A DNA stretch of 64,000 bases from Antedon mediterranea (taxonomy: Eukaryota > Echinodermata > Crinoidea > Comatulida > Antedonidae), in contig NC_092674.1 of assembly GCF_964355755.1 (NCBI RefSeq), forward strand, positions 17,181,001 through 17,245,000, given 5' to 3'. Below the pieces are notes generated by a model that saw nothing but the letters and a program-made list of their open reading frames with translations, searched no databases and had not been told where the DNA came from. Shown in pieces: positions 38,701 through 54,582 of this stretch; within the stretch, counting starts at the first letter, position 1; each line of letters begins with the position of its first letter. Made by a program: the position numbers and the translations under genes.

Positions 38701-41700
38701 AAATTAATGATCAATCAATGAAAAATAATGCCATGCAACTTTGTTTCTGATTTAAAAAAAGATCCGTTTGTTTAGGCCAGACATTTACAAGTATAACAAT
38801 ATCTCACTTTCAAAAACAATATTTATTTAAAAAAAAAAAAAAAAAAAAGAGGAATATCCCTAGAAGTTGGAACCCGCTACTGAGAGCACTCAAACCTGGG
38901 TATTACCCGTTACGCCACAAACCAGTAGATGACTGAAGAGCTGATAATATGAAATTAATGATCAATCAATGAAAAATAATGCCATGCAACTTTGTTTCTG
39001 ATTTTAAAAAAGGTCCACTTGATTAAGCCTGACATTTACAACCCTCAAAATAACTCACTTTCAAAAACAATATTTATTTTCAATTAAAAATAAAAAAGAA
39101 AAAAAATATCCGAAGAGATTCAAACCCACTACTGAGAGAACTCAAACCTGTGCATTACCGGTTACGCCACAAGCCAGTAGATGACTGGCGAGATCATAAT
39201 AGTCTATTTATATGAAATGAATGATCAATCAATGAAAAATAATGTTACGTAACTTTGTTTCTCATTTTAAAAAAGGTCCACTTATTTTATTTAGGCCTGA
39301 CATTTACAACTATAACAATATCTCACTTTCAAAAACAATATTTATTTTCAAATAAAAAAAAAAGAAAAAAAATATCCCTAGAAGTACGAACCCACTATTG
39401 AAATCACTCAAACCTGAGCATTACCCGTTACGCCGCAAACCAGTAGATGACTGTAAAGCTGATAATAGTCTATTTATAAGAAATGAATGATCAATCAATG
39501 AAAAATAATGCCATGCAACTTTTTTTCTGATTTAAAAAAACATCCGTTTGTTTAGGCCTGACATTTACAACCCTCAAAATATCTCATTTTCAAAAAAATA
39601 TTTTCTTTTCAATAAGAAAAAAAAAGCAATATCCCTAGAAGTTGGAACCCGCTACTGAGAGCACTCAAACCTGCGTATTACCCGTTACGCCACAAACCAG
39701 TAGATGACTGAAGAGCTGATAATATGAAATGAATGATCAATCAATGAAAAATAATGTTATGCAACTTTGTTTCTGATTTTTAAAAAGGTCCACTTGTTTA
39801 GGCCTGACATTTACAACTATAACAATATCTCACTTTCAAAAACAATATTTATTTTCAAAAAAAAAAAAAAAGCAATAAACCTAAAAGTTGGAACCCGCTA
39901 CTGAGAGCACTCAAACCTGGGTATTACCCGTTACGCCACAAACCAGTAGATGACTGAAGAGCTGATAATATGAAATTAATGATCAATCAATGAAAAATAA
40001 TGCCATGCAACTTTGTTTCTGATTTAAAAAAAGATCCGTTTGTTTAGGCCTGACATTTACAAGTATAACAATATCTCACTTTCAAAAACAATATTTATTT
40101 TCAAAAAAAAAAGAGAAAAAAAAAGAGGAATATCCCTAGAAGTTGGAACCCGCTACTGAGAGCACTCAAACCTGGGTATTACCCGTTACGCCACAAACCA
40201 GTAGCTGACTGAAGAGCTGATAATATGAAATGAATGATCAATCAATGAAAAATAATGCCATGCAACTTTGTTTCTGATTTTAAAAAAGGTCCACTTGTTT
40301 AGGCCTGACATTTACAACCCTCAAAATATCTCACTTTCAAAAACAATATTTATTTTCAATTAAAAAAAAAAGAAAAAAAATAACCGTATATGTTCGAACA
40401 CACTGCTGAGAGCACTCAAACCTGAGCATTACCCGTTACACCACAAACCAGTAGATAACCGAAGAGCTGATAATTGTCTATTTATATGAAATGAATGATG
40501 AATCAATGAAAAATAATGCCATGCAACTTGGTTTCTGATTGAAAAAAAAATCGGTTTGTTTAGGTCTGATATTTACAACCCTCAAAATATCTCATTTTAA
40601 AAAAAAAATATATTTTCAATAAGAAAAAAAAAAGCAATATCCCTAGAGGTTGGAACCCGCTACTGAGAGCACTCAAACCTGGGTATTACCCGTTACGCCA
40701 CAAACTCGTAGATGACTGAAGAGCTGATAATATGAAATTAATGATCAATCAATGAAAAATAATGCCATGCAACTCTGTTTCTGATTTTAAAAAAGGTCCA
40801 CTTCTTTAGGCCTGACATTTACAACCCTCAAAATATCTCATTTTCAAACAAAATATTTATTTTCAATTAAAAAAAAAAGAAAAAAGAAATATCCCCAGAG
40901 GTTCGAACCCACTACTGAGAGCACTCAGACCTGAGTATTACCCGTTACGCCACAAACCAGTAGATAATTGAGGAGCTGATAATAGTCTATTTATATGAAA
41001 TTAATGATCAATCAATGAAAAATAATGCCATGCAACTTTGTTTCTGATTTTAAAAAAGGTCCACTTGTTTAGGCCTGACATTTACAATCTCACTTTCAAA
41101 AACAATATTTATTTTCAATTTAAAAAAAAATAAATAAAAATATCCTTAGAGGTGCAAACCCACTACTGCGAGCACTCAAACTTGAGCATCACCCGCTACG
41201 CCACAAACCAGTAGATGACTGAAGAGCTAATAATACTCTATTTATATGAAATTAATAATAAATCAATGAAAAATAATGCTATGCAACTTTGTTTCTGATT
41301 TTAAAAAAGGTCCACTTGTTTAGGCCTGGCATTTACAACCCTCAAAATATCTCACTTTCAAAAACAATATTTATTTACAATTAAAAAAAGAAGAAAAAAA
41401 ACATCCCAAGAGGTTCAAACCCACTACTGAGAGAACTCAAACCTGAGCATTACTGGTTACGCCACAACCAAGTAGATGAGTGAAGAGCTGATAATAGTCT
41501 TTTTATATGAAATAGATGATAAATCAAGGAAAAATAATGCCATTCAACTTTGTTTCTGATTTTAAAAAAGGTCCACTTGTTTAGGCCTGACATTTACAAC
41601 CCTCAATATATCTCACTTTCAAAAACAATATTTATTTTCAATTTAAAAAAAAAATAAATAAAAATAACCTTAGAGGTGCGAACCCACTACTGCAAGCACT

Positions 41701-44700
41701 CAAACTTGAGCATTACCCGCTACGCCACAAACCAGTAGATGACTGAAGAGCTAATAATACTCTATTTATATGAAATGAATAATAAATCAATGAAAAATAA
41801 TGCCATGCAACTTTGTTTCTGATTTTAAAAAAGGTCCACTTGTTTTGGCCTTGCATTTACAACCCTCAAAATATCTCACTTTCAAAAACAATATTTATTT
41901 TCAATTAAAAAAAAAAGAATAAAAATACCCGTACAGTATCGAACCCACTGCTGAGAGCACTCAAACCTGAACATTACCCGTTACGCCACAAACCATGAGA
42001 TGACTGAAGAGCTGATAATAGTCTATTTATATGAAATGAATGATCAATCAATGAAAAATAATGGCATGCAACTTTGTTTCTGATTGAAAAAAAGATCCGT
42101 TTGTTTAGGCCTGACATTTACAACTATAACAATATCTCACTTTCAAAAACAATATTTGTTTAAAAAAAAAAAAAAGAAAAAGCAATTTCCCTAGAAGTTG
42201 GAACCCGCTACTGAGAGCACTCAAACCTGGGTATTACCCGTTACGCCACAAACCAGTAGATGACTGAAGAGCTGATAATATGAAATTAATGATCAATCAA
42301 TGAAAAATAATTCCATGCAACTTTGTTTCTGATTTTAAAAAAAGGTCCACTTCTTTAGGCCTGACATTTACAACCCTCAAAATATCTCACTTCCAAAAAC
42401 AATATTTATTTTCAATTAAAAAAAAAAAGAAAAAAATATTCCTAGAGGTTCGAACTCACTACTCAGAGAACTCAAACCTGAGCATTACCGGTTACGCCAC
42501 AACCCAGTAGATGAGTGAAGAGCTGATAATAGTCTATTTATATGAAATAGATGATCAATCAATGAAAAATAATGCCATGCAACTTTGTTTCTGATTTTAA
42601 AAAAGGTCCACTTGTTTAGGCCTGGCATTTACAACCCTCAAAATATCTCACTTTCAAAAACAATATTTATTTACAATTAAAAAAAAAAAAAAAAATAACC
42701 GTATATGTTCGAACACACTGCTGAGAGCACTCAAACCTGAGCATTACCCGTTACACCACAAACCAGTAGATAACTGAAGAGCTGATAATAGTCTATTTAT
42801 ATGAAATGAATGATCAATCAATGAAAAATAATGTTATGTAACTTTGTTTCTGATTTTTAAAAAGGTCCACTTGTTTAGGCCTGACATTTACAACTATAAC
42901 AATATCTCACTTTTAAAAACAATATTTATTTTCAAATAAAAAAAAAAGAAAAAAAATATCCCTAGAAGTTCGAACCCACCATTGAAATCACTCAAACCTG
43001 AGCATTACCCGTTACGCCGCAAACCAGTAAATGACTGAAGAGCTGATAATAGTCTATATATATCAAATAGATGATAAATCAAGGAAAAATAATGCCATGC
43101 AACTTTGTTTCTGATTTTAAAAAAGGTCCACTTGTTTAGGCCTGACATTTACAACCCTCAAAATATCTCACTTTCAAAAACAATATTTATTTTCAATTAA
43201 AAAAAAAGTAGAAAAAATACCCGTGTAGGTTCGAACCCACTGCTGAGAGCACTCAAACCTGAGCATTACCCGTTACGCCACAAACCAGTAGATGACTGAA
43301 GAGCTGATAATAGTCTATTTATATGAAATGAATGATCAATCAATGAAAAATAATTTCATGCAACTTGGTTTCTGATTGAAAAAAAGATCCGTTTGTTTAG
43401 GCCTGACATTTACAACCCTCAAAATATCTCATTTTTAAAAAAAAACTTTTATTTTCAATAAGAAAAAAAAAACAATATCCCTAGAGGTTGGAACCCGCTA
43501 CTGAAAGCACTCAAACCTGAGTATTAATCGTTACGCCACAAACTAGTAGATGACTGAAGAGCTGATAATATGAAATTAATGATCAATCAATGAAAAATAA
43601 TGCCATGCAACTTTGTTTCTGATTTTAAAAAAGGTCCACTTCTTTAGGCCTGACATTTACAACCCTCAAAATATCTCATTTTCAAAAAAAATATTTATTT
43701 TCAATTAAAAAAAAAAGAAAAAAGAAATATCCCTAGAGGTTCGAACCCACTACTGACAGCAGTCAGACCTGAGTATTACCCGTTTCGCCACAAACCAGTA
43801 GATAATTGAGGAGCTGATAATAGTCTATTTATATGAAATTAATGATCAATCAATGAAAAATAATGCCATGCAACTTTGTTTCTGATTTTAAAAAAGGTCC
43901 ACTTGTTTAGGCCTGACATTTACAATCTCACTTTCAAAAACAATATTTATTTTCAATTTAAAAAAAAATAAATAAAAATATCCTTAGAGGAGCGAATCCA
44001 CTACTGCGAGCACTCAAACTTGAGCATTACCCGCTACGCCACAAACCAGTAGATGTCGACTGAAGAGCTAATAATACTCTATTTATATGAAATTAATAAT
44101 AAATCAATGAAAAATAATGCCATGCAACTTTGTTTCTGATTTTAAAAAAGGTCCACTTGTTTAGGCCTGGCATTTACAACCCTCAAAATATCTCACTTTC
44201 AAAAACAATATTTATTTTCAATTAAAAAAAAAAGAAAAAAATATCCCAAGAGGTTCAAAGCCACTACTGAGAGAACTCAAACCTGAGCATTACTGATTAC
44301 GCCACAACCCAGTAGATGAGTGAAGAGCTGATAATAGTCTATTTATAAGAAATGAATGATCAATCAATGAAAAATAATGTTATGCAACTTTGTTTCTGAT
44401 TTAAAAAAAGTTCCACTTGTTTAGGCCTGACATTTACGACTATAACAATATCTCACTTTCAAAAACAATATTTATTTTCAAATAAAAAAAAAAGAAAAAA
44501 AATATCCCTAGAAGTTCGAACCCACTATTGAAATCACTCAAACCTGAGCATTACCCGTTACGCCGCAAACCAGTAGATGACTGAAGAGCTGATAATAGTC
44601 TATTTATATGAAATAGATGATCAATCAATGAAAAATAATGCCATGCAACTTTGTTTCTGATTTTAAAAAAGGTCCACTTGTTTAGGCCTGACATTTACAA

Positions 44701-47700
44701 CCCTCAAAATATCTCACTTTAAAAAACAATAGTTATTTTCAATTAAAAAAAAAAGAAAAAAAATACCCGTGTAGGTTCGAACCCACTGCTGAGAGCACTC
44801 AAACATGAGCATTACCCGTTACGCCACAAACCAGTAGATGACTGAAGAGCTGATAATATGAAATTAATGATCACTCAATGAAAAATAATGCCATGCAAGT
44901 TTGTTTCTGATTTTAAAAAAAGGTCCACTTGTTTAGGCCTGACATTTACAACCCTCAAAATATCTCATTTTCAAAAAAAAATTATTATTTTCAATTTAAA
45001 AAAAAAGAAAAAAGAAATATCCCTAGAGGTTCGAATCCACTACTGAGAGCACCCAGACCTGAGTATTACCCGTTACGCCACATACCAGTAGATGTCTGAG
45101 GAGCTGATAATAGTCTATTTATATGAAATGAATGATCAATCAATGTAAAATGATGTTGTACAACTTTGTTTCTGATTTTAAAAAAGGTCTACTTGGTTAG
45201 GCATGACATTTACAACCATAAAAATATCTCACTTTCAAAAACAATATTTATTTTCAATTAAAAAAAAATAAAAAAAATACCCGTATAGGTTCAAACCCAC
45301 TGCTGAGAGCACTCAAATCTGAGCATTACCCGTTACGCCACAAACCAGCAGATGACTGAGGAGCTGATAATAGTCTATTTATATGAAATTAATGATCAAT
45401 CAATGAAAAATAATGCCATGCAACTTTGTTTCTGATTTTAAAAAAGGTCCACTTGTTTAGGCCTGACATTTACAACCCTCAAAATATCTCACTTTCCAAA
45501 ACCATATTTATTTTCAATTTAAAAAAAAAAAGAAAAAAAATATCCCTAGAGGTTCGACCCACTACTCAGAGCACTCAAACCTGAGCATTACCCGTTACGC
45601 CACAAACCAGTAGATGACTGAAGAGCTGATAATAGTCTATTTATATGAAATGAATGATCAATCAATGAAAAATAATGCCATGCAACTTTGTTTCTGATTT
45701 TAAAAAAGGTCCACTTGTTTAGGCCTGGCATTTACAACCCTCAAAATATCTCACTTTCAAAAACAATATTTACTTTCAATTAAAAAAAAAAAAGAAAAAA
45801 AATATCCCAAGAGGTTCGAACCTACTACTGAGAGAACTCAAACCTGAGCATTACCGGTTACGCAATAAACCAGTAGATGACTGAAGAGATCATAATAGTC
45901 TATTTATATGAAATGAAAGATCAATCAATGTCAAATGATTTTATGCAACTTTGTTTCTGATTTTTAAAAAGGTCCACTTGGTAAGGCATGACATTTACAA
46001 CCATAAAAATATCTCACTATCAAAAACAATATTTATTTTCAATTAAAAAAAAAAATAAAAAAATATTCCTAGAGGTTCGAACCCACTACTGAGAGAACTC
46101 AAACCTGAGCATTACCAGTTACGCCACAACCCAGTAGATGAATGAAGAGCTAATAATAGTCTATTTATATGAAATGAATGATCAATCAATGAAAAATAAT
46201 GTTATGAAACTTTGTTTCTGATTTTAAAAAAGGTCCACTTGTTTAGGCATGACATTTACAACCCTCAAAATATATCATTTTCAAAAACAATATTTATTTT
46301 CAATAAAAAAAAAAAAATACCCGTATAGGTTCGAACCACTGCTGAGAGCACTCAAACCTGAGCATTACCCGTTACGCCACAAACCAGTAGATGACTGAAG
46401 AGCTGATAATAGTCTATTTATAAGAAATGAATGACCAATCAATGAAAAATAATGCCATGCAACTTTTTTTCTGATTGAAAAAAACATCCGTTTGTTTAGG
46501 CCTGACATTTAAAACCCTCAAAATATCTCATTTTCAAAAAAAAAAATTATTTTCAATAAGAAAAAAAAAGCAATATCCCTAGAGGTTAGAACCCGCTACT
46601 GAGAGCACTCAAACCTGGGTATTAGCCGTTACGCCACAAACCAGTAGATGACTGAAGAGCTGATAATATGAAATTAATGATCAATCAATGAAAAATAATG
46701 CCATGCAACTTTGTTTCTGATTTTAAAAAAGGTCCACTTCTTTAGGCCTGACATTTACAACCCTCAAAATATCTCATTTTCAAACAAAATATTTATTTTC
46801 AATAAAAAAAAAAAGAAAAAAGAAATATCCCTAGAGGTTCGAACCCACTACTGAGAGCACTCAGACCTGAGTATTACCCGTTTCGCCACAAACCAGTAGA
46901 TGACTGAGGAGCTGATAATAGTCTATTTATATAAAATTAATGATCAATCAATGAAAAATAATGCCATGCAACTTTGTTTCTGATTTTAAAAAAGGTCCAC
47001 TTGTTTAGGCCTGACATTTACAACCCTCAAAATATCTCACTTTCAAAAACAATATTTATTTTCAATTTAAAAAAAAAAGAAAAAAAAACACCCGTGTAGG
47101 TTGGAACCCTCTGCTGAGAGCACTCAAACCTGAGCATTACCCATTAAGCCACAAACCAGTAGATGACTGAAGAGCTGATAATATGAAATGAATTATCAAT
47201 CAATGAAAAATAATGTTATGCAACTTTGTTTCTGATTTTTAAAAAGGTCCACTTGTTTAGGCCTGACATTTACAACTATAACAATATCTCACTTTCAAAA
47301 ACAATATTTATTTAAAAAAAAAAAAAAAAAAGCAATATCCCTAAAAGTTGGAACCCGCTACTGAGAGCACTCAAACCTGGGTATTACCCGTTACGCCACA
47401 AACCAGTAGATGACTGAAGAGCTGATAATATGAAATTAATGATCAATCAATGAAAAATAATGCCATGCAACTTTGTTTCTGATTTTAAAAAAGGTCCACT
47501 TCTTTAGACCTGACATTTACAACCCTCAAAATATCTCATTTTCAAACAAAATATTTATTTTCAATTAAAAAAAAAGAAAAAAGAAATATCCCTAGAGGTT
47601 CGAACCCGCTACTGAGAGCACTCAAACCTGGGTATTACCCGTTACGCCTCAAACCAGTAGATGACTGAAGAGCTGATAATATGAAGTGAATGATCAATCA

Positions 47701-48234
47701 ATGAAAAATAATGTTATGCAACTTTGTTTCTGATTTTAAAAAAGGTCCACTTGATTAGGCCTGACATTTACAACTATAACAATATCTCACTTTCAAAAAC
47801 AATATTTATTTTCAAATAAAAAAAAAAATAGCAATATCCCTAGAAGTTGGAACCCGCTACTGAGAGCACTCTAACCTGGGTATTACCCGTTACGCCACAA
47901 ACCAGTAGATGACTGAAGAGCTGATAATATGAAATTAATGATCAATCAATGAAAAATAATGCCATGCAACTTTGTTTCTGATTTAAAAAAAGGTCCACTT
48001 CTTTAGGCATGACATTTACAACCCTCAAAATATCTCATTTTCAAAAGAAATATTTATTTTCAATAAGAAAAAAAAAAGCAATATCCCTAGAGGTTGGAAC
48101 CCGCTACTGAGAGCACTCAAACCTGGGTATTACCCGTTACGCCACAAACCAGTAGATGACTGGCGAGCTGATAATATGAAATTAATGATCAATCAATGAA
48201 AAATAATGCCATGCAACTTTGTTTCTGATTTTAA

Positions 48235-49790
48235 AAAAGGTCCACTTCTTTAGGCCTGACATTTACAACCCTCAAAATATCTCACTTTCAAAAACAATTT
48301 TTATTTTCAATTTAAAAAAAAAAAAAAAAAATCCCTAGAGGTTCGAACCCACTACTGAGAGCACTCAAACCTGAGTATTACGCGTTACGCCACAAACCAG
48401 TAGATGACTGAAGAGCTGATAATAGTCTATTTATATGAAATTAATTATCAATCAATGAAAAATAATGCCATGCAACTTTGTTTCTGATTTTAAAAAAGAT
48501 CCATTTGTTAAGGCCTGACATTTACCACCCTCAAAATATCTCATTTTCAAAAGAAATATTTATTTTCAATAAGAAAAAAAAAGCAATATCCCTAGAGGTT
48601 GGAACCCGCTACTAAGAGATCTCAAACCTGGGTATTACCCGTTACGCCACAAACCAGTAGATGACTGGAGAGCTGATAATAGTCTATTTATATGAAATTA
48701 ATTATCAATCAATGAAAAATAATGCCATGCAACTTTGTTTCTGATTTTAAAAAAAGGTCCACTTCTTTAGGCCTGACAATTACAACCCTCAAAATATCTC
48801 ATTTTCAAAAACAATATTTATTTTCAATTTAAAAAAAATAATAATAAAAATATCTCTAGAGGTTCGACCCACTACTCAGAGCACTCAAACCAGAGCATTA
48901 CCCGTTACGCCACAAACCAGTAGATGACTGAAGAGCTGATAATAGTCTATTTATATGAAATGAATGATCAATCAATGAAAAATAATGCCATGCAACTTTG
49001 TTTCTGATTTTAAAAAAGGTCCACTTCTTTAGGCCTGACATTTACAACCCTCAAAATATCTCACTTTCAAAAACAATATTTATTTTTAATTTAAAAAAAA
49101 AAAAAAAAATCCCTAGAGGTTCGAACCCACTACTGAGAGCACTCAAACCTGAGTATTACGCGTTACGCCACAAACCAGTAGATGACTGAAGAGCTGATAA
49201 TAGTCTATTTATATGAAATTAATTATCAATCAATGAAAAATAATGCCATGCAACTTTGTTTCTGATTTTAAAAAAGATCCATTTGTTAAGGCCTGACATT
49301 TACCACCCTCAAAATATCTCATTTTCAAAAGAAATATTTATTTTCAATAAGAAAAAAAAAGCAATATCCCTAGAGGTTGGAACCCGCTACTAAGAGATCT
49401 CAAACCTGGGTATTACCCGTTACGCCACAAACCAGTAGATGACTGGAGAGCTGATAATAGTCTATTTATATGAAATTAATTATCAATCAATGAAAAATAA
49501 TGCCATGCAACTTTGTTTCTGATTTTAAAAAAAGGTCCACTTCTTTAGGCCTGACAATTACAACCCTCAAAATATCTCATTTTCAAAAACAATATTTATT
49601 TTCTATTTAAAAAAAATAATAATAAAAATATCTCTAGAGGTTCGACCCACTACTCAGAGCACTCAAACCAGAGCATTACCCGTTACGCCACAAACCAGTA
49701 GATGACTGAAGAGCTGATAATAGTCTATTTATATGAAATGAATGATCAATCAATGAAAAATAATGCCATGCAACTTTGTTTCTGATTTTA
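48235..49790. repeat. Three-monomer tandem duplication, period 778 bp
   Basis: The private variant ACTAAGAGATCTCAAACC occurs at 48611 and 49389. The surrounding trio of monomers, including GACAATTACAACCC and ATATCTCTAGAGGTTCGACCC, is repeated in the same order with few changes. Confidence 0.8.
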
Positions 49791-52700
49791 AAAAAAGGTC
49801 CACTTGTTTAGGCCTGGCATTTACAACCCTCAAAATATCTCACTTTCAAAAACAATATTTACTTTCAATTAAAAAAAAAAAAGAAAAAAAATATCCCAAG
49901 AGGTTCGAACCTACTACTGAGAGAACTCAAACCTGAGCATTACCGGTTACGCAATAAACCAGTAGATGACTGAAGAGATCATAATAGTCTATTTATATGA
50001 AATGAAAGATCAATCAATGTCAAATGATTTTATGCAACTTTGTTTCTGATTTTTAAAAAGGTCCACTTGGTAAGGCATGACATTTACAACCATAAAAATA
50101 TCTCACTATCAAAAACAATATTTATTTTCAATTAAAAAAAAAATAAAAAAATATTCCTAGAGGTTCGAACCCACTACTGAGAGAACTCAAACCTGAGCAT
50201 TACCGGTTACGCCACAACCCAGTAGATGAATGAAGAGCTAATAATAGTCTATTTATATGAAATGAATGATCAATCAATGAAAAATAATGTTATGAAACTT
50301 TGTTTCTGATTTTAAAAAAGGTCCACTTGTTTAGGCATGACATTTACAACCCTCAAAATATATCATTTTCAAAAACAATATTTATTTTCAATAAAAAAAA
50401 AAAAAATACCCGTATAGGTTCGAACCACTGCTGAGAGCACTCAAACCTGAGCATTACCCGTTACGCCACAAACCAGTAGATGACTGAAGAGCTGATAATA
50501 GTCTATTTATAAGAAATGAATGATCAATCAATGAAAAATAATGCCATGCAACTTTTTTTCTGATTGAAAAAAACATCCGTTTGTTTAGGCCTGACATTTA
50601 AAACCCTCAAAATACCTCATTTTCAAAAAAAAAAATTATTTTCAATAAGAAAAAAAAAGCAATATCCCTAGAGGTTGGAACCCGCTACTGAGAGCACTCA
50701 AACCTGGATATTACCCGTTACGCCACAAACCAGTAGATGACTGAAGAGCTGATAATATGAAATTAATGATCAATCAATGAAAAATAATGCCATGCAACTT
50801 TGTTTCTGATTTTAAAAAAGGTCCACTTCTTTAGGCCTGACATTTACAACCCTCAAAATATCTCATTTTCAACAAAATATTTTCTTTTCAATAAGAAAAA
50901 AAAAGCAATATCCCTAGAAGTTGGAACCCGCTATGGAGAGCACTCAAACCTGGGTATTACCCGTTACGCCACAAACCAGTAGATGACTGAAGAGCTGATA
51001 ATATGAAATGAATGATCAATCAATGAAAAATAATGTTATGCAACTTTGTTTCTGATTTTTAAAAAGGTGCACTTGTTTAGGCCTGACATTTACAACTATA
51101 ACAATATCTCACTTTCAAAAACAATATTTATTTAAAAAAAAAAAAAAAAAAGCAATATCCCTAAAAGTTGGAACCCGCTACTGAGAGCACTCAAACCTGG
51201 GTATTACCCGTTACGCCACAAACCAGTAGATGACTGAAGTGCTGATAATATGAAATTAATGATCAATCAATGAAAAATAATGCCATACAACTTTGTTTCT
51301 GATTTTAAAAAAGGTCCACTTCTTTAGACCTGACATTTACAACTTTCAAAATATCTCATTTTCAAACAAAATATTTATTTTCAATTAAAAAAAAAAGAAA
51401 AAAGAAATATCCCTAGAGGTTCGAACCCGCTACTAAGAGCACTCAAACCTGGGTATTACCCGTTACGCCACAAACCAGTAGATGACTGAAGAGCTGATAA
51501 TATGAAATGAATGATCAATCAATGAAAAATAATGTTATGCAACTTTGTTTCTGATTTTAAAAAAGGTCCACTTGATTAGGCCTGACATTTACAACTATAA
51601 CAATATCTCACTTTCAAAAACAATATTTATTTTTAAATAAAAAAAAAAATAGCAATATCCCTAGAAGTTGGAACCCGCTACTGAGAGCACTCTAACCTGG
51701 GTATTACCCGTTACGCCACAAACCAGTAGATGACTGAAGATCTGATAATATGAAATTAATGATCAATCAATGAAAAATAATGCCATGCAACTTTGTTTCT
51801 GATTTAAAAAAAGGTCCACTTCTTTAGGCATGACATTTACAACCCTCAAAATATCTCATTTTCAAAAAAAATATTTATTTTCAATAAAAAAAAAAGAAAA
51901 AAGAAATATCCCTAGAGGTTCGAACCCACTACTGAGAGCGCTCAGACCTGAGTATTACCCGTTTCGCCACAAACCAGTAGATGACTGAGGAGCTGATAAT
52001 AGTCTATTTATATAAAATTAATGATCAATCAATGAAAAATAATGCCATGCAACTTTGTTTCTGATTTTAAAAAAGGTCCACTTGTTTAGGCCTGACATTT
52101 ACAACCCTCAAAATATCTCACTTTCAAAAACAATATTTATTTTCAATTTAAAAAAAAAATAAATAAAAATAACGTTAGAGGTGCGAACCCACTACTGCGA
52201 GCACTCAAACTTGAGCATTACCCGCTACGCCACAAACCAGTAGATGACTGAAGAGCTAATAATACTCTATTTATATGAAATAAATAATAAATCAATGAAA
52301 AATAATGCCATGCAACTTTGTTTCTGATTTTAAAAAAGGTCCACTTGTTTTGGCCTGGCATTTACAACCCTCAAAATATCTTACTTTCAAAAACAATATT
52401 TATTTCCAATAAAAAAAAAAAAAGAATAAAAATACCCGTACAGGATCGAACCCACTGCTGAGAGCACTCAAACCTGAGCATTACCCGTTACGCCACAAAC
52501 CAGGAGATGACTGAAGAGCTGAAAATAGTCTATTTATATGAAATGAATGATCAATCAATGAAAAATAAGGCCATGCAACTTTGTTTCTGATTGAAAAAAA
52601 GATCCGTTTGTTTAGGCCTGACATTTACAAGTAGAACAATATCTCACTTTCAAAAACAATATTTATTTTCAAAAAAAAAAGCAAAAAAAATAAGCAATAT

Positions 52701-52799
52701 CCCTAGAAGTTGGAACCCGCTACTGAGAGCACTCAAACCTGGGTATTACCCGTTACGCCACAAACCAGTAGATGACTGAAGAGCTGATAATATGAAATT

Positions 52800-54340
52800 A
52801 ATGATCAACCAATGAAAAATAATGCCATGCAACTTTGTTTCTGATTTTAAAAAAAGGTCCACTTCTTTAGGCCTGACATTTACAACCCTCAAAATTTCTC
52901 ACTTCCAAAAACAATATTTATTTTCAATTAAAAAAAAAAGAAAAAAATATTCCTAGAGGTTCGAACTCACTACTGAGAGAACTCAAACCTGAGCATTACC
53001 GGTTACGCCACAACCCAGTAGATGAGTGAAGAGCTGATAATAGTCTATTTAAATGAAATAAATGATTAATCAATGAAAAATAATGTTATGCAACTTTGTT
53101 TCTGATTTTAAAAAAGGTCCACTTGTTTAGGCCTGACATTTACAACTATAACAATATCTCACTTTCAAAAACAGTATTTATTTTCAAATAAAAAAAAAAA
53201 GATAAAAAATATCCCTAGAAGTTCGAACCCACTATAGAAATCACTCAAACCTGAGCATTACCCGTTACGCCGCAAACCAGTAGATAACTCAAGAGCTGAT
53301 AATAGTCTATTTATATGAAATGAATGATCAATCAATGAAAAAATAATGCCATGCAACTTTGTTTCTGATTGAAAAAAGATCCATTTGTTTAGGCCTGACA
53401 TTTACAACCCTCAAAATATCTCATTTTCAAAAAAAAATTTTCTTTTCAATAAGAAAAAAAAAAGAAAAATCCCTAGAGGTTGGAACCCGCTACTGAGAGC
53501 ACTCAAACCTGGGTATTACCCGTTACGCCACAAACCAGTAGCTGACTGAAGAGCTGATAATATGAAATTAATGATCAATCAATGAAAAATAATGCCATGC
53601 AACTTTGTTTCTGATTTTAAAAAAGGTCCACTTGTTTAGGCCTGACATTTACAACCCTCAAAATATCTCACCTTCAAAAACAATATTTATTTTCAATTAA
53701 AAAAAAAAAGAAAAAAATATTCCTAGAGGCTCGAACTCACTACTGAGAGAACTCAAACCTGAGCATTACCGGTTACGCCACAACCCAGTAGGTGAGTGAA
53801 GAGCTGATAATAGTCTATTTAAATGAAATAAATGATTAATCAATGAAAAATAATGTTATGCAACTTTGTTTCTGATTTTAAAAAAGGTCCACTTGTTTAG
53901 GCCTGACATTTACAACTATACCAATATCTCACTTTCAAAAACAGTATTTATTTTCAAATAAAAAAAAAGAAAAAAAATATCCCTAGAAGTTCGAACCCAC
54001 TATTGAAATCACTCAAACCTGAGCATTACCCGTTACGCCCCAAACCAGTAGATAACTCAAGAGCTGATAATAGTCTATTTATATGAAATGAATGATCAAT
54101 CAATGAAAAAATAATGCCATGCAACTTTGTTTCTGATTGAAAAAAGATCCATTTGTTTAGGCCTGACATTTACAACCCTCAAAATATCTCATTTTCAAAA
54201 AAAAAATTTCTTTTCAATAAGAAAAAAAAAGCAAAATCCCTAGAGGTTGGAACCCGCTACTGAGAGCACTCAAACCTGGGTATTACCCGTTACGCCACAA
54301 ACCAGTAGCTGACTGAAGAGCTGATAATATGAAATGAATG
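52800..54340. repeat. Three-monomer tandem duplication, period about 770 bp
   Basis: AACAGTATTTATTTTCAAATA stands at about 53170 and 53940, each followed by a monomer with TGAAAAAATAATGCC and GATTGAAAAAAGATCCATTTG. The copies differ by small substitutions and by oligo-A length. Confidence 0.75.
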
Positions 54341-54582
54341 ATCAATCAATGAAAAATAATGCCATGCAACTTTGTTTCTGATTTTAAAAAAGGTCCACTT
54401 GTTTAGGCCTGACATTTACAACCCTCAAAATATCTCACTTTCAAAAACAATATTTATTTTCAATTAAAAAAAAAAGAAAAAAAATAACCGTATATGTTCG
54501 AACACACTGCTGAGAGCACTCAAACCTGAGCATTACCCGTTACACCACAAACCAGTTGATAACTGAAAAGCTGATAATAGTC

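Larger units (their letters stand above)
35980..54582 (-). repeat. tRNA-like satellite array, block 4
   Basis: About 73 monomers in the same orientation, ending inside a monomer at GCTGATAATAGTCT where the retroelement begins. It holds several block duplications: 45600-46720 with 49690-50800 (offset 4089), 47200-48010 with 51020-51830 (offset 3820), and the tandem pairs listed separately. Some monomers have long pure A tracts of 15-20 bp (for example near 38830, 47315 and 51135). No gene is seen. Confidence 0.95.
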